Program-made: the position numbers and the translations under genes | Part shown: piece by piece, positions 1 to 7,126 of the stretch | Numbering within the stretch: the stretch's first letter is position 1 | How the letters are laid out: each line of letters starts with the position of its first letter | The notes under the pieces: generated by a model | The model's input: the letters and a program-made list of their open reading frames with translations, nothing else | Databases searched by the model: none | Told to the model about the DNA's origin: nothing | Source: Methylomonas sp. | Lineage (GTDB): Bacteria; Pseudomonadota; Gammaproteobacteria; Methylococcales; Methylomonadaceae | Direction: 5' to 3' | Length of the DNA stretch: 10,663 bases | NCBI GenBank assembly: GCA_026989715.1 | Contig: JALSIU010000306.1 | Location: 1-10,663, forward strand

Positions 1-1282
1 TATTCAAGTTTTGCAAAAACAGTACCCACATAGCGTTTGGGACTACCTGAGCGGCAGTAGCCCTTATCAAGTCTTAGTGAATATTCCGGCGAGTGCAGAT
101 AGTAGCCCACATATACAGTTAATCTCCGATTTAGTTGGAATTGGCATTGATTTCCCGCCTTTTTCCAAAACGGCAGCAGAACAACAAACACTAGCACTTA
201 GCAGTAGTATTGGTGCATCCGGTGCGGAGTCTCTGAGCGTGAGCTATATCAACCTAACAACACCCGCCAACAGTATCGCCATTGATTTGCAACGCCTTCA
301 TTCCTATTGGCAGGGCCAATTCACCAGCCCCCTCGCCAATGGTAGCTTAATGTTGCCCACTGAATTTAACAAAAACACGCAATTAAGCTTAACCTTTGAC
401 ACACTAGATGTATCGACATGGCAACAACTCAGTTTTAAAGATAAGCCTAACAGCCAAGCATTGGCATTAAACGATTTCCCGCGTATGAGCATCAAAAGTA
501 ATGCCTTATATTGGCGCGATGTGAATTTAGGCGCGCTCAATATCCAAACACAAGCCGCACACGACGGGCTTTTTATCAAACAATTCCAAATCACATCCGC
601 GACCGAGCAATTAGAGTTTTCCGGGCAATGGAAACAGCAAACCGCACAAACAGAAACCAGACTAGAAGGCCAGTTGCTGAGTCAAAACTTTGGTTATCTT
701 TTACAAAACCTAGCCATTTCCAATAATCTTGTTGATGGCACAGCCAAATTGCAATTTGCACTCCACTGGCCTGCCGCCCCCTATCAGTTTTCTAAATCAT
801 TACTATCAGGTTCCGTTAATGCCTATCTTAACAATGGCCGCATCTTAGGCGTAGACCCTGGTATCGGGCGTATTTTAGGGGCTTTAGATGTGAGTAAATT
901 AGGTAAACGCTTACGCTTTGATTTTTCGGATATTACCGAAGCCGGCTTAAGTTATAGCAAAATAAGTGCAGATTTAAGCTTAAAGCAAGGCTTAGTCAAC
1001 AGTCATAAAACTTATATTGATGCGATGCCGGCACAAATATTTATTACCGGCTCAACCGACCTCAGCACGGAACAAGTGGATTTACAGGCAACAGTACTGC
1101 CTAAAGTGCCTATTGCCGGTACAATAATAGGTAATGCGGCGAATGCAGTGACCAAAACATTTACGGGCGATGAACATGCCGGCGGCCTTTTGCTAAGCCT
1201 ACTCTATAATATTAAAGGGACATGGGATGATTTCAAGGTAGAACGACAATTTCATCAAGCCAACCGCCCCCCACAACAATAA
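1..1282 (+). CDS. yhdP: YhdP family AsmA-like protein, C-terminal part (5' end outside window)
   Basis: YhdP is a large inner-membrane-anchored periplasmic protein of the AsmA-like group, which in E. coli helps carry phospholipids to the outer membrane. Only the last ~427 residues are present; family members are about 1,250-1,300 residues. The frame is open to base 2, so the TTG at 11 is an internal codon, not a start. What is visible is the repetitive beta-rich groove region and the typical C-terminal block: an RILG-containing stretch, RLRFDFSDI, a later DAMPAQIFITGSTDL segment, and a final YNIKGTWDDFKVER. This layout (two ILG turns, F-D-F-S-D, then 'GTWDD') is characteristic of the YhdP C-terminus. 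The amidase gene follows after 35 bases with no terminator between, matching the known yhdP-nitrilase-tldD order. The N-terminal membrane anchor cannot be seen. Family assignment is confident; the transport role is family knowledge. Confidence 0.9.
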   Translation, partial: IQVLQKQYPHSVWDYLSGSSPYQVLVNIPASADSSPHIQLISDLVGIGIDFPPFSKTAAEQQTLALSSSIGASGAESLSVSYINLTTPANSIAIDLQRLHSYWQGQFTSPLANGSLMLPTEFNKNTQLSLTFDTLDVSTWQQLSFKDKPNSQALALNDFPRMSIKSNALYWRDVNLGALNIQTQAAHDGLFIKQFQITSATEQLEFSGQWKQQTAQTETRLEGQLLSQNFGYLLQNLAISNNLVDGTAKLQFALHWPAAPYQFSKSLLSGSVNAYLNNGRILGVDPGIGRILGALDVSKLGKRLRFDFSDITEAGLSYSKISADLSLKQGLVNSHKTYIDAMPAQIFITGSTDLSTEQVDLQATVLPKVPIAGTIIGNAANAVTKTFTGDEHAGGLLLSLLYNIKGTWDDFKVERQFHQANRPPQQ

Positions 1283-1317
1283 AAACAACTACTAATTTAT
1301 TTTAAAAAAATAAGCGT

Positions 1318-2136
1318 ATGAATAAATGTGCTGCCATTCAAATGGCCTCTAGCCCCAATATCAGCTCTAACTTAACAGAAGCCGAACGCTTAATTGGCGA
1401 AGCGGCAAAAGCGGGTGCCAAACTGGTTGCGTTACCGGAAAACTTTGCCTTAATGGGGCAAAGTGAGTTTGATAAAATTGAGCATAAAGAAACCGATGGC
1501 AGTGGCCCCATCCAAGAATTTCTCGCCAATACCGCTAAAAAATATGCGCTGTGGATTATTGCCGGCACCATGCCGATTGCAGCTGAAGATGAAAACAAAG
1601 TGATGGCCGCTTGCCTTATTTATAATGAATTAGGTGAGCGTGTTGCACGCTACGATAAAATCCATTTATTTGATGTACAAGTACCGGGGTCTGATGAGGT
1701 TTACCGTGAATCAGACACCATTGCCAAAGGCCATACCCCACTTGTTATTGATAGCCCTTTAGGTAAATTAGGGATTGCCATCTGTTATGACTTACGCTTT
1801 CCTGAACAATTTCGCATCATGCAAGCACAAGGCATGGATATTCTCATACTCCCCTCCGCGTTTACCCAAAAAACAGGTGCCGCCCATTGGGAAGTACTCT
1901 TAAGAGCGCGTGCCATTGAAAACCTATGCTATGTCATTGCACCTAATCAAGGCGGCTTTCATGTCAATGGGCGGCAAACTTTTGGCCATAGCATGATTAT
2001 TGACCCCTGGGGTACCGTATTAGACTGCCAAAAAACCAATGCCGGTATCGTGACAGCAACAATCGACTTGGCACGCTTACAAAAAACCCGTGAATCATTT
2101 CCCGTATTACAACACCGCCAAATAAACTGCGGATAA
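1318..2136 (+). CDS. Carbon-nitrogen hydrolase, nitrilase superfamily; probable deaminated glutathione amidase
   Basis: A cytoplasmic amidase of 272 residues, the usual length for the Nit1/YbeM branch of the nitrilase superfamily. The catalytic triad is visible: Glu41 (LPENFA), Lys114 (RYDKIHLFDV) and the nucleophile Cys156 (AICYDLRFPE). The segments AHWEVLLRARAIE (189-201), GHSMIIDPWGTV (223-234) and the closing PVLQHR are typical of Nit1-type enzymes. These hydrolyse deaminated glutathione, a side product of transaminases, to alpha-ketoglutarate and Cys-Gly. The ATG at 1318 gives a correct N-terminus (an IQMASSP strand); no good Shine-Dalgarno is present. It lies 35 bases after yhdP and 4 bases before tldD, so it is almost certainly co-transcribed with them. 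The superfamily and triad are seen directly; the exact substrate is inferred from subfamily motifs and could be another omega-amide. Confidence 0.92.
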   Translation: MNKCAAIQMASSPNISSNLTEAERLIGEAAKAGAKLVALPENFALMGQSEFDKIEHKETDGSGPIQEFLANTAKKYALWIIAGTMPIAAEDENKVMAACLIYNELGERVARYDKIHLFDVQVPGSDEVYRESDTIAKGHTPLVIDSPLGKLGIAICYDLRFPEQFRIMQAQGMDILILPSAFTQKTGAAHWEVLLRARAIENLCYVIAPNQGGFHVNGRQTFGHSMIIDPWGTVLDCQKTNAGIVTATIDLARLQKTRESFPVLQHRQINCG

Positions 2137-2140
2137 CATA

Positions 2141-3586
2141 ATGACCGATAAGCTATTACAACTCGCACAACAAGCCATCTTAGTCCCTACGGGGCTACAA
2201 GAGCATGACATTTACCGAGTCATGGAACAATTAACCGCAGGCGCGGTTGATGATGGTGATATTTATTTTCAATCCAGCCATTACGAATCATGGGTACTGG
2301 AAGATGGCATTATTAAAGAAGGCCAACATAGTATCGAACAAGGTGCCGGCGTACGCGCTTTATCAGGTGAGAAAACAGGCTTTGCATACAGCGATAAAAT
2401 AGAACTCGATGAACTATTAACTGCCGCCAAAAACGTAAGAGCCATTGCACGACAGGGACAAAATGTAAAAGTCGCACTGCCAACAAGCAAAACTTATCCG
2501 CAACTTTATGCCGCCGCCAATCCGCTCAACTCACTCAGCGACCAAGATAAAGTGGATTTTTTGCGTAAAATTGACATACAAACTCGGCAATTAGACCCGC
2601 GTATTGAACAAGTGATTATTAGCTTGGTCGGCGTACAAGAACATATCCTGATTGCCACGCAAGATAATGCACTCGCCGGCGATGTGCGGCCTTTGGTACG
2701 TTTAAATATCAGTGTAATTGTGGCCGATAAAGATAAGCGCGAACAAGGTAGCATGGGGGGCGGCGCACGGAATGACTACCGTTATTTCCTAGATGAAGAC
2801 CGCGCTATGAGCTATGCGCGTGAAGCGGTTCGGCAAGCACTGGTCAACCTAGAAGCTGTCGCAGCCCCCGCAGGTAATATGACGGTCGTATTGGGTGCAG
2901 GTTGGCCCGGCATTTTATTACATGAAGCCATCGGCCATGGCCTGGAAGGCGACTTCAACCGTAAAGGCACGTCTGCCTTTAGTGGGCGCATTGGCGAACG
3001 CGTGGCTTCGTCTCTTTGTACAGTGGTGGATGATGGCACTTTACCAGGACGGCGCGGCTCTTTATCCATTGACGATGAAGGCACGCCCAGCCAATGCACG
3101 ACTTTAATTGAAAATGGCATTTTAAAAGGCTATATGCAAGACAAACTTAATGCCCGTTTGATGGGGAGCGCGGTGACCGGTAATGGCCGGCGTGAATCCT
3201 ATGCCCACACCCCCATGCCCAGAATGACCAATACTTATATGTTGGCAGGGAGTAGCGAGCCTGAAGAAATCATTCAATCCGTGCAAAATGGCCTATATGC
3301 CAAAAACTTCGGCGGCGGTCAAGTGGATATTACCTCGGGTAAATTTGTCTTTTCGGCCAGTGAAGCCTATTTAATTAAAAATGGTAAAATCACCCAGCCG
3401 GTAAAAGGTGCAACACTGATTGGTAATGGCCCGGATGTACTGACAGAAGTCAGCATGGTGGGTAATGATTTAGCCTTAGATAGTGGTGTAGGCACGTGTG
3501 GCAAAGAAGGCCAAAGTGTGCCGGTGGGAGTTGGACAACCGACCCTAAAAATTGATGCCCTCACCGTTGGCGGAACGGACGTTTAA
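2141..3586 (+). CDS. tldD: TldD metalloprotease subunit
   Basis: TldD is the catalytic subunit of the TldD/TldE (PmbA) heterodimeric zinc metalloprotease. The complex degrades unfolded peptides inside the cell; in E. coli it completes microcin B17 maturation and removes the antitoxin CcdA. The 481 residues equal the E. coli length. The metal site is visible as His261-Glu262-xxx-His266 (LLHEAIGHGLEGD) with Cys453 (GVGTCGKEGQ) in the position of the third ligand. Other family blocks are SMGGGARNDYRYF (204-216), GRRGSLSIDDEGTPS (303-317) and the C-terminal TVGGTD. The ATG at 2141 lies 4 bases after the amidase stop, with only a weak purine-rich stretch upstream, suggesting coupled translation. 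pmbA follows directly, so both subunits would be made together. Function as an intact protease is well supported; native substrates here are unknown. Confidence 0.97.
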   Translation: MTDKLLQLAQQAILVPTGLQEHDIYRVMEQLTAGAVDDGDIYFQSSHYESWVLEDGIIKEGQHSIEQGAGVRALSGEKTGFAYSDKIELDELLTAAKNVRAIARQGQNVKVALPTSKTYPQLYAAANPLNSLSDQDKVDFLRKIDIQTRQLDPRIEQVIISLVGVQEHILIATQDNALAGDVRPLVRLNISVIVADKDKREQGSMGGGARNDYRYFLDEDRAMSYAREAVRQALVNLEAVAAPAGNMTVVLGAGWPGILLHEAIGHGLEGDFNRKGTSAFSGRIGERVASSLCTVVDDGTLPGRRGSLSIDDEGTPSQCTTLIENGILKGYMQDKLNARLMGSAVTGNGRRESYAHTPMPRMTNTYMLAGSSEPEEIIQSVQNGLYAKNFGGGQVDITSGKFVFSASEAYLIKNGKITQPVKGATLIGNGPDVLTEVSMVGNDLALDSGVGTCGKEGQSVPVGVGQPTLKIDALTVGGTDV

Positions 3587-3632
3587 CGATTTGACGTTAT
3601 TAACCAAACTTACAAGCACCCACGCTAAAATC

Positions 3633-4967
3633 ATGCAAAACCAAGAAGAAATCACGCGTCTCGAAACCCTTATTCACGATTTATTACACGAAGCAAAACA
3701 ACAAGGTGCAAGCCAAGCTGCCGCCGGCTTAAATATCGACCAAGGTTTGTCGGTTAATGTGCGCTTAGGTAGCGTAGAAACCATCGAGCATCACTGCTCT
3801 CAAGGTCTCGGCATCACCGTTTATTTTGGACAACAAAAAGGCTCGGCCAGTACCACCGACCTCTCGGAAAAATCCCTCAAAGAAACGGTGACAGCCGCCT
3901 GTAGTATTGCCCGCTATGCCAGCGAAGACCCTTACGCAGGCTTACCTGAAGCCAAGCAACTGGCAACGGAATTCAAAGATTTAGCATTGCATCATCCTTG
4001 GCAGCTCTCCGCAGATGAGGCCATCAGTTTGGCCATGCGCTGTGAAGACAGTGCCCGCCAATATCATACGGATATCAGCAATTCAGAAGGCGCGGCAGTT
4101 GACAGCTACGCAGGCATAAGCGTTTTTGGCAATAGCCTGGGTTTTTTGCACGGCTATGCGTCAACACGTCATTCCATGAGCTGTTCAGTGCTTGGCGAAC
4201 GCGATGGAGCGATGGAGCGGGACTATTGGTATAGCGTTGCGCGTGACCACCACCAGCTAGAAAAAGCCGAGTTAATTGGCCAAAAAGCGGCGGCAAGAAC
4301 CGTACAACGCCTCGGAGCGCGTAAAATAAGCACCCGCAAATGCCCGGTCATCTATTCGGCCGAGATTGCAAACTCTCTTATCGGCGCATTTATTAATGCC
4401 ATCAGTGGCAGTAGCTTATATCGCAAGTCTTCTTTTTTACTTGATAGTTTAGAGACGCAAATATTCCCTGAGTTTATCAATATCTACGAGCAACCGCACT
4501 TACCCGGTGCTTTAGGCAGTGCCTTATACGATAGTGAAGGCGTTGCCACCCGCGCAACGAATATTATCAGTGAGGGCGTTTTACAATCTTATTTATTAAG
4601 CACCTATTCTGCCCGCAAACTCGGCCTGCAAACAACCGGCCATGCAGGCGGAGTGCATAATCTTTGCATCACATCCGGTACACAAGATTTACCACAATTA
4701 CTTAACACAATGGACACCGGTTTATTCGTCACCGAATTAATGGGGCAAGGAGTCAACCCCGTCACAGGCGATTACTCTCGAGGGGCATCCGGCTTTTGGG
4801 TAGAGCATGGCGAGATACAATTTCCTGTGCAAGAAATCACCATTGCAGGGAATCTAAAAGATATGTTCCGCAAAATTTTGGCGGTTGGTAATGATATTGA
4901 CTATCGTGGCAATATCCGCACCGGCTCTATTTTAGTCGAGGAAATGGCTATCGCGGGTACAGACTAG
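3633..4967 (+). CDS. pmbA: TldE/PmbA, partner subunit of the TldD protease
   Basis: PmbA (TldE) is the non-catalytic partner that shapes the proteolytic chamber with TldD. The best family blocks are GITVYFGQQKGSASTTDLS, DPYAGLP, VFGNSLGFLHGYASTRHS, YRKSSFLLDSL, TYSARKLGLQTTGHAGG and TELMGQGVNPVTGDYSRGA, in the same order as in E. coli PmbA. The HExxxH motif of TldD is absent; the corresponding region reads AEIANSLIGAF, as expected for TldE. I chose the ATG at 3633, giving 444 residues against 450 in E. coli, because alignment to the family begins just after it. The frame stays open upstream, with TTG 3552, ATG 3555 and TTG 3591, which would overlap the end of tldD and add up to 27 residues lacking family resemblance. 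No strong ribosome site favours any of these. It lies 46 bases after tldD without the yjgA gene often found between them. Confidence 0.95.
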   Translation: MQNQEEITRLETLIHDLLHEAKQQGASQAAAGLNIDQGLSVNVRLGSVETIEHHCSQGLGITVYFGQQKGSASTTDLSEKSLKETVTAACSIARYASEDPYAGLPEAKQLATEFKDLALHHPWQLSADEAISLAMRCEDSARQYHTDISNSEGAAVDSYAGISVFGNSLGFLHGYASTRHSMSCSVLGERDGAMERDYWYSVARDHHQLEKAELIGQKAAARTVQRLGARKISTRKCPVIYSAEIANSLIGAFINAISGSSLYRKSSFLLDSLETQIFPEFINIYEQPHLPGALGSALYDSEGVATRATNIISEGVLQSYLLSTYSARKLGLQTTGHAGGVHNLCITSGTQDLPQLLNTMDTGLFVTELMGQGVNPVTGDYSRGASGFWVEHGEIQFPVQEITIAGNLKDMFRKILAVGNDIDYRGNIRTGSILVEEMAIAGTD

Positions 4968-5006
4968 CGTATTGAGCATACCAAACCCCTGCTAAAAATT
5001 TTGGCT

Positions 5007-5035
5007 CAGGAGGCAAACCGTCAAGTTACCTCCTG
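5007..5035. terminator. Possible bidirectional terminator hairpin between pmbA and slt
   Basis: CAGGAGG (5007-5013) is complementary to CCTCCTG (5029-5035), and AAC (5016-5018) can pair with GTT (5025-5027) inside, leaving a six-base loop. It lies 39 bases past the pmbA stop and just past the slt stop on the other strand, the right place to end both convergent genes. The plus-strand tail is only TTCTT, and on the minus strand a T-rich stretch appears about ten bases after the stem. The tails are therefore poor for a classical intrinsic terminator. Confidence 0.5.
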
Positions 5036-5038
5036 TTC

Positions 5039-6964
5039 TTAAATTGCCCCCACTGCCACCGCTGGCGGCTTAATATCTGCCATAAAATCCTGTAGCGTCA
5101 ATTTACTCTCACCCAAACGGTGCTGATAAACCAAAGCATACGTTAATACAGCCGCGACATAGCCTCGCGTTTCTTTATACGGAATGGTTTCTACCCAAAT
5201 ATCGGCAGGATAAGCGGCCTCTGTTTTTATCCAACGATCCACACGATGCGGACCGGCATTATAAGCTGCGGTAGCCAATGCAAAATTGCCTTTATATTTT
5301 GTCAACATCTGTTTGTAATAATACGCGCCAAATTTTAAATTAAGCTCGGCATTCAATAAGGCCGATTTAGATCGCCAGCGTAATTGCATTTCTTTCGCAA
5401 TTTGCCTACCTGTGCGCGGCATAATTTGCATTAAACCCAATGCCCCTGCCGGCGAATGTGCCAATTTATCAAACATGCTTTCACGGCGTACCAAGCCATA
5501 AATAATAAAGGGTTCTAATTGATGCAAAGCGGCATTTTTTTTGATTTCGTCTTTATAATCAATGGGAAAACGTAAGGCCACATCATCCCAGCTTTTCACC
5601 CGCGCCACGGTCAAAATAGCTAATTTATGCCAGTGCCATTGCTGTGCAATTTTTGCAGCCGCTAATACATCATCACCTTTTAGAGCTCTAAGCGCATCCC
5701 ACCAATTTTTTTGTGCTTCAGCATCGCGCTGTAAAAATCGAAATTCACGTATTAATCTAAAGGTTTTTGTTGCCAATAAGCGTTTAGATTTAGCCTTGTC
5801 TACCTGAATAGGTTTATCAACAAAAGCATACGCTTGCTTTAAAAAATCAGCCGCTAAAAAGCCATAATAACTGCGCTCTTGTGCCAGTGATTGATATAAG
5901 GCCAGCCCGCGTTTAGTTTGCTTAGTTTGCATAAAGGTACGTGCTTGCCAATAACGCCACCGCTGTTTACGCTTTTCAGCCGCGGGCAAGTGATTGAGTG
6001 CGGCTTGTACATGCGCCCAATTTTGCTCCAACAAGGCGGCACGCACCGCCCAAATCCGTGTACTAGCATTAGGCTTGTTAATTTTTTTAAAATGCGCATA
6101 GGCTTTAGCTGATTTATCAAAAACCAGTTGCATTGCAATTTTACGCTCTAGTGCATCAACTGCGGCAACACTTAAGTGATAAGCTGCTTTTTTGGCCTCC
6201 AATAAGCGACTTGCCTTGTCAGGGTCACTGCCTGCGATGCGCTTAATTGCATAAACCAACATATCAGCTTGCTGTGCCGGCGAGATGCCTTGTAAAAATT
6301 TAGCGTTAGTCACCAATTCAGGCTGCTTTACCAAGCTTAACCACCGCTGTGCATTTTTTTGAGCTTGCGCCCCTTTTAACTGCCGACTTAAATAGCGGGC
6401 TAATTTAACTTGCCGGGCTTTTGCCGCCAATAAAAAGCGTTGCCATACTAGCTCTTGGGTTAAAAATTTAGAGCGGATAAATTTTGCCAGCAATTTATCA
6501 CAATCTTTGGGTAGAGAGCGGCCGGTTAACCAGATTTTTTGCGTGGCCGTTAAGGCTTTGGTTTTGTAGTTGAGTTGGTATCGCGCCCACTGATAACGGC
6601 ATTGCTGACGCTTGCTTGATGAGGCTCTATAGTTGGCGGTAAAATCGCGCCAGCGACCTTTTTTATAGAGCTCATTTAACCAGTTGCCACGTAGTAAACG
6701 TGCATAACGCGAGGTTTTATTCGTTTTTAAGTAGGCTTTAATTTGTTTGCTTTTATCCAAATGCTGTTTTAACCACTGATACTCCAAATAAGGATACAAT
6801 GGGTAGCTTTGCAGGCCTTTGCTAATAACCGTAAAATCAGCTTGTAAAGCTTGCTCCGCTATCAAAAAGCGAGCACGCTGTTGCTCAAGCACATTAGCTG
6901 AACTAAGCGTACTCCATAGCAATAATAGCCAACAAAACCCTATTTTCAATAATACCGTTTTCAT
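5039..6964 (-). CDS. slt: Soluble lytic murein transglycosylase (Slt70 family)
   Basis: This periplasmic enzyme cleaves the MurNAc-GlcNAc bond of peptidoglycan, forming 1,6-anhydro-muropeptides, in wall turnover and recycling. The 641 residues match Slt70 (about 645). A signal peptide is seen at 1-23: lysines, the hydrophobic core IGFCWLLLLW, then a likely cleavage after SSA. Residues ~25-470 form the long alpha-helical superhelix. The C-terminal lysozyme-like SLT domain (~475-600) carries the catalytic Glu495 in VRRESMFD, the SPAGALGLMQIMP motif (504-516) and AAYNAGPHRVDRW (566-578). The ATG at 6964 has an AAAGG ribosome site seven bases upstream. The protein is notably rich in lysine and arginine, especially in the first half. 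It is convergent with pmbA and divergent from the ABC exporter, so it is probably a single-gene unit. The family is certain; the signal peptide is seen by composition only. Confidence 0.95.
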   Translation of the reverse strand: MKTVLLKIGFCWLLLLWSTLSSANVLEQQRARFLIAEQALQADFTVISKGLQSYPLYPYLEYQWLKQHLDKSKQIKAYLKTNKTSRYARLLRGNWLNELYKKGRWRDFTANYRASSSKRQQCRYQWARYQLNYKTKALTATQKIWLTGRSLPKDCDKLLAKFIRSKFLTQELVWQRFLLAAKARQVKLARYLSRQLKGAQAQKNAQRWLSLVKQPELVTNAKFLQGISPAQQADMLVYAIKRIAGSDPDKASRLLEAKKAAYHLSVAAVDALERKIAMQLVFDKSAKAYAHFKKINKPNASTRIWAVRAALLEQNWAHVQAALNHLPAAEKRKQRWRYWQARTFMQTKQTKRGLALYQSLAQERSYYGFLAADFLKQAYAFVDKPIQVDKAKSKRLLATKTFRLIREFRFLQRDAEAQKNWWDALRALKGDDVLAAAKIAQQWHWHKLAILTVARVKSWDDVALRFPIDYKDEIKKNAALHQLEPFIIYGLVRRESMFDKLAHSPAGALGLMQIMPRTGRQIAKEMQLRWRSKSALLNAELNLKFGAYYYKQMLTKYKGNFALATAAYNAGPHRVDRWIKTEAAYPADIWVETIPYKETRGYVAAVLTYALVYQHRLGESKLTLQDFMADIKPPAVAVGAI

Positions 6965-7002
6965 ATACCCGCCTTTAATGCCTCCAAGCCATCCAAATGC
7001 TT

Positions 7003-7042
7003 AAACGTAGTTTACTACTTTTAGTAGTGCCGGCTCTTTATA
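7003..7042. promoter_or_regulatory. Palindromic operator-like element upstream of slt
   Basis: ACTACT (7014-7019), TTT, then AGTAGT (7023-7028) form a perfect six-base inverted repeat. The left arm can alternatively pair with GTAG at 7007-7010 (GTAG-TTTA-CTAC), giving three alternating copies of the same half-site within 22 bases. It lies in the divergent region 43-62 bases upstream of the slt start. A weak minus-strand -10 (TATAAA, plus positions 7037-7042) is adjacent, with TTGTGT (plus 7059-7064) 16 bases further upstream as a poor -35. Binding by a repressor is inference; a simple RNA hairpin in the slt leader is the alternative. Confidence 0.35.
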
Positions 7043-7071
7043 TTCATCGAACCACGCTACACAATTCAAGC

Positions 7072-7089
7072 TATAATTTCCATTATAAT
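7072..7089 (+). promoter_or_regulatory. Candidate -10 boxes for the ABC exporter-PHP operon
   Basis: Two perfect TATAAT hexamers occur at 7072-7077 and 7084-7089, 38-55 bases before the exporter ATG. The second lies in ATTATAAT, which is its own reverse complement, so it could also serve slt on the other strand. Neither has a good -35 at 16-18 bases upstream, so the call rests on the -10 matches and their position. No Shine-Dalgarno is visible before the ATG at 7127. Confidence 0.4.
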
Positions 7090-7126
7090 CACTCACTAAA
7101 AAGTATACCTGATAAAAATCGTACAT

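Noticed and set aside
11..13. TTG as the start of the first gene
   Set aside because: The frame is open back to the window edge and the protein matches the interior and C-terminus of the much longer YhdP, so this is an internal leucine codon.
2812..3120. Minus-strand open frame of 102 codons inside tldD
   Set aside because: It lies opposite the conserved HExxxH region of tldD, has low-complexity composition and no recognisable family; it is a shadow of the real gene.
4203..4218. Perfect tandem duplication of an 8-base unit (GATGGAGC) in pmbA, a possible slippage frameshift
   Set aside because: The reading frame is intact and the encoded DGAMERDY matches the conserved MERDY of PmbA proteins, so it is not a recent frame-disrupting event.
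5854..6138. Minus-strand frame of 94 codons within slt
   Set aside because: It runs in another frame of the same strand as slt, and slt matches its family throughout this interval.
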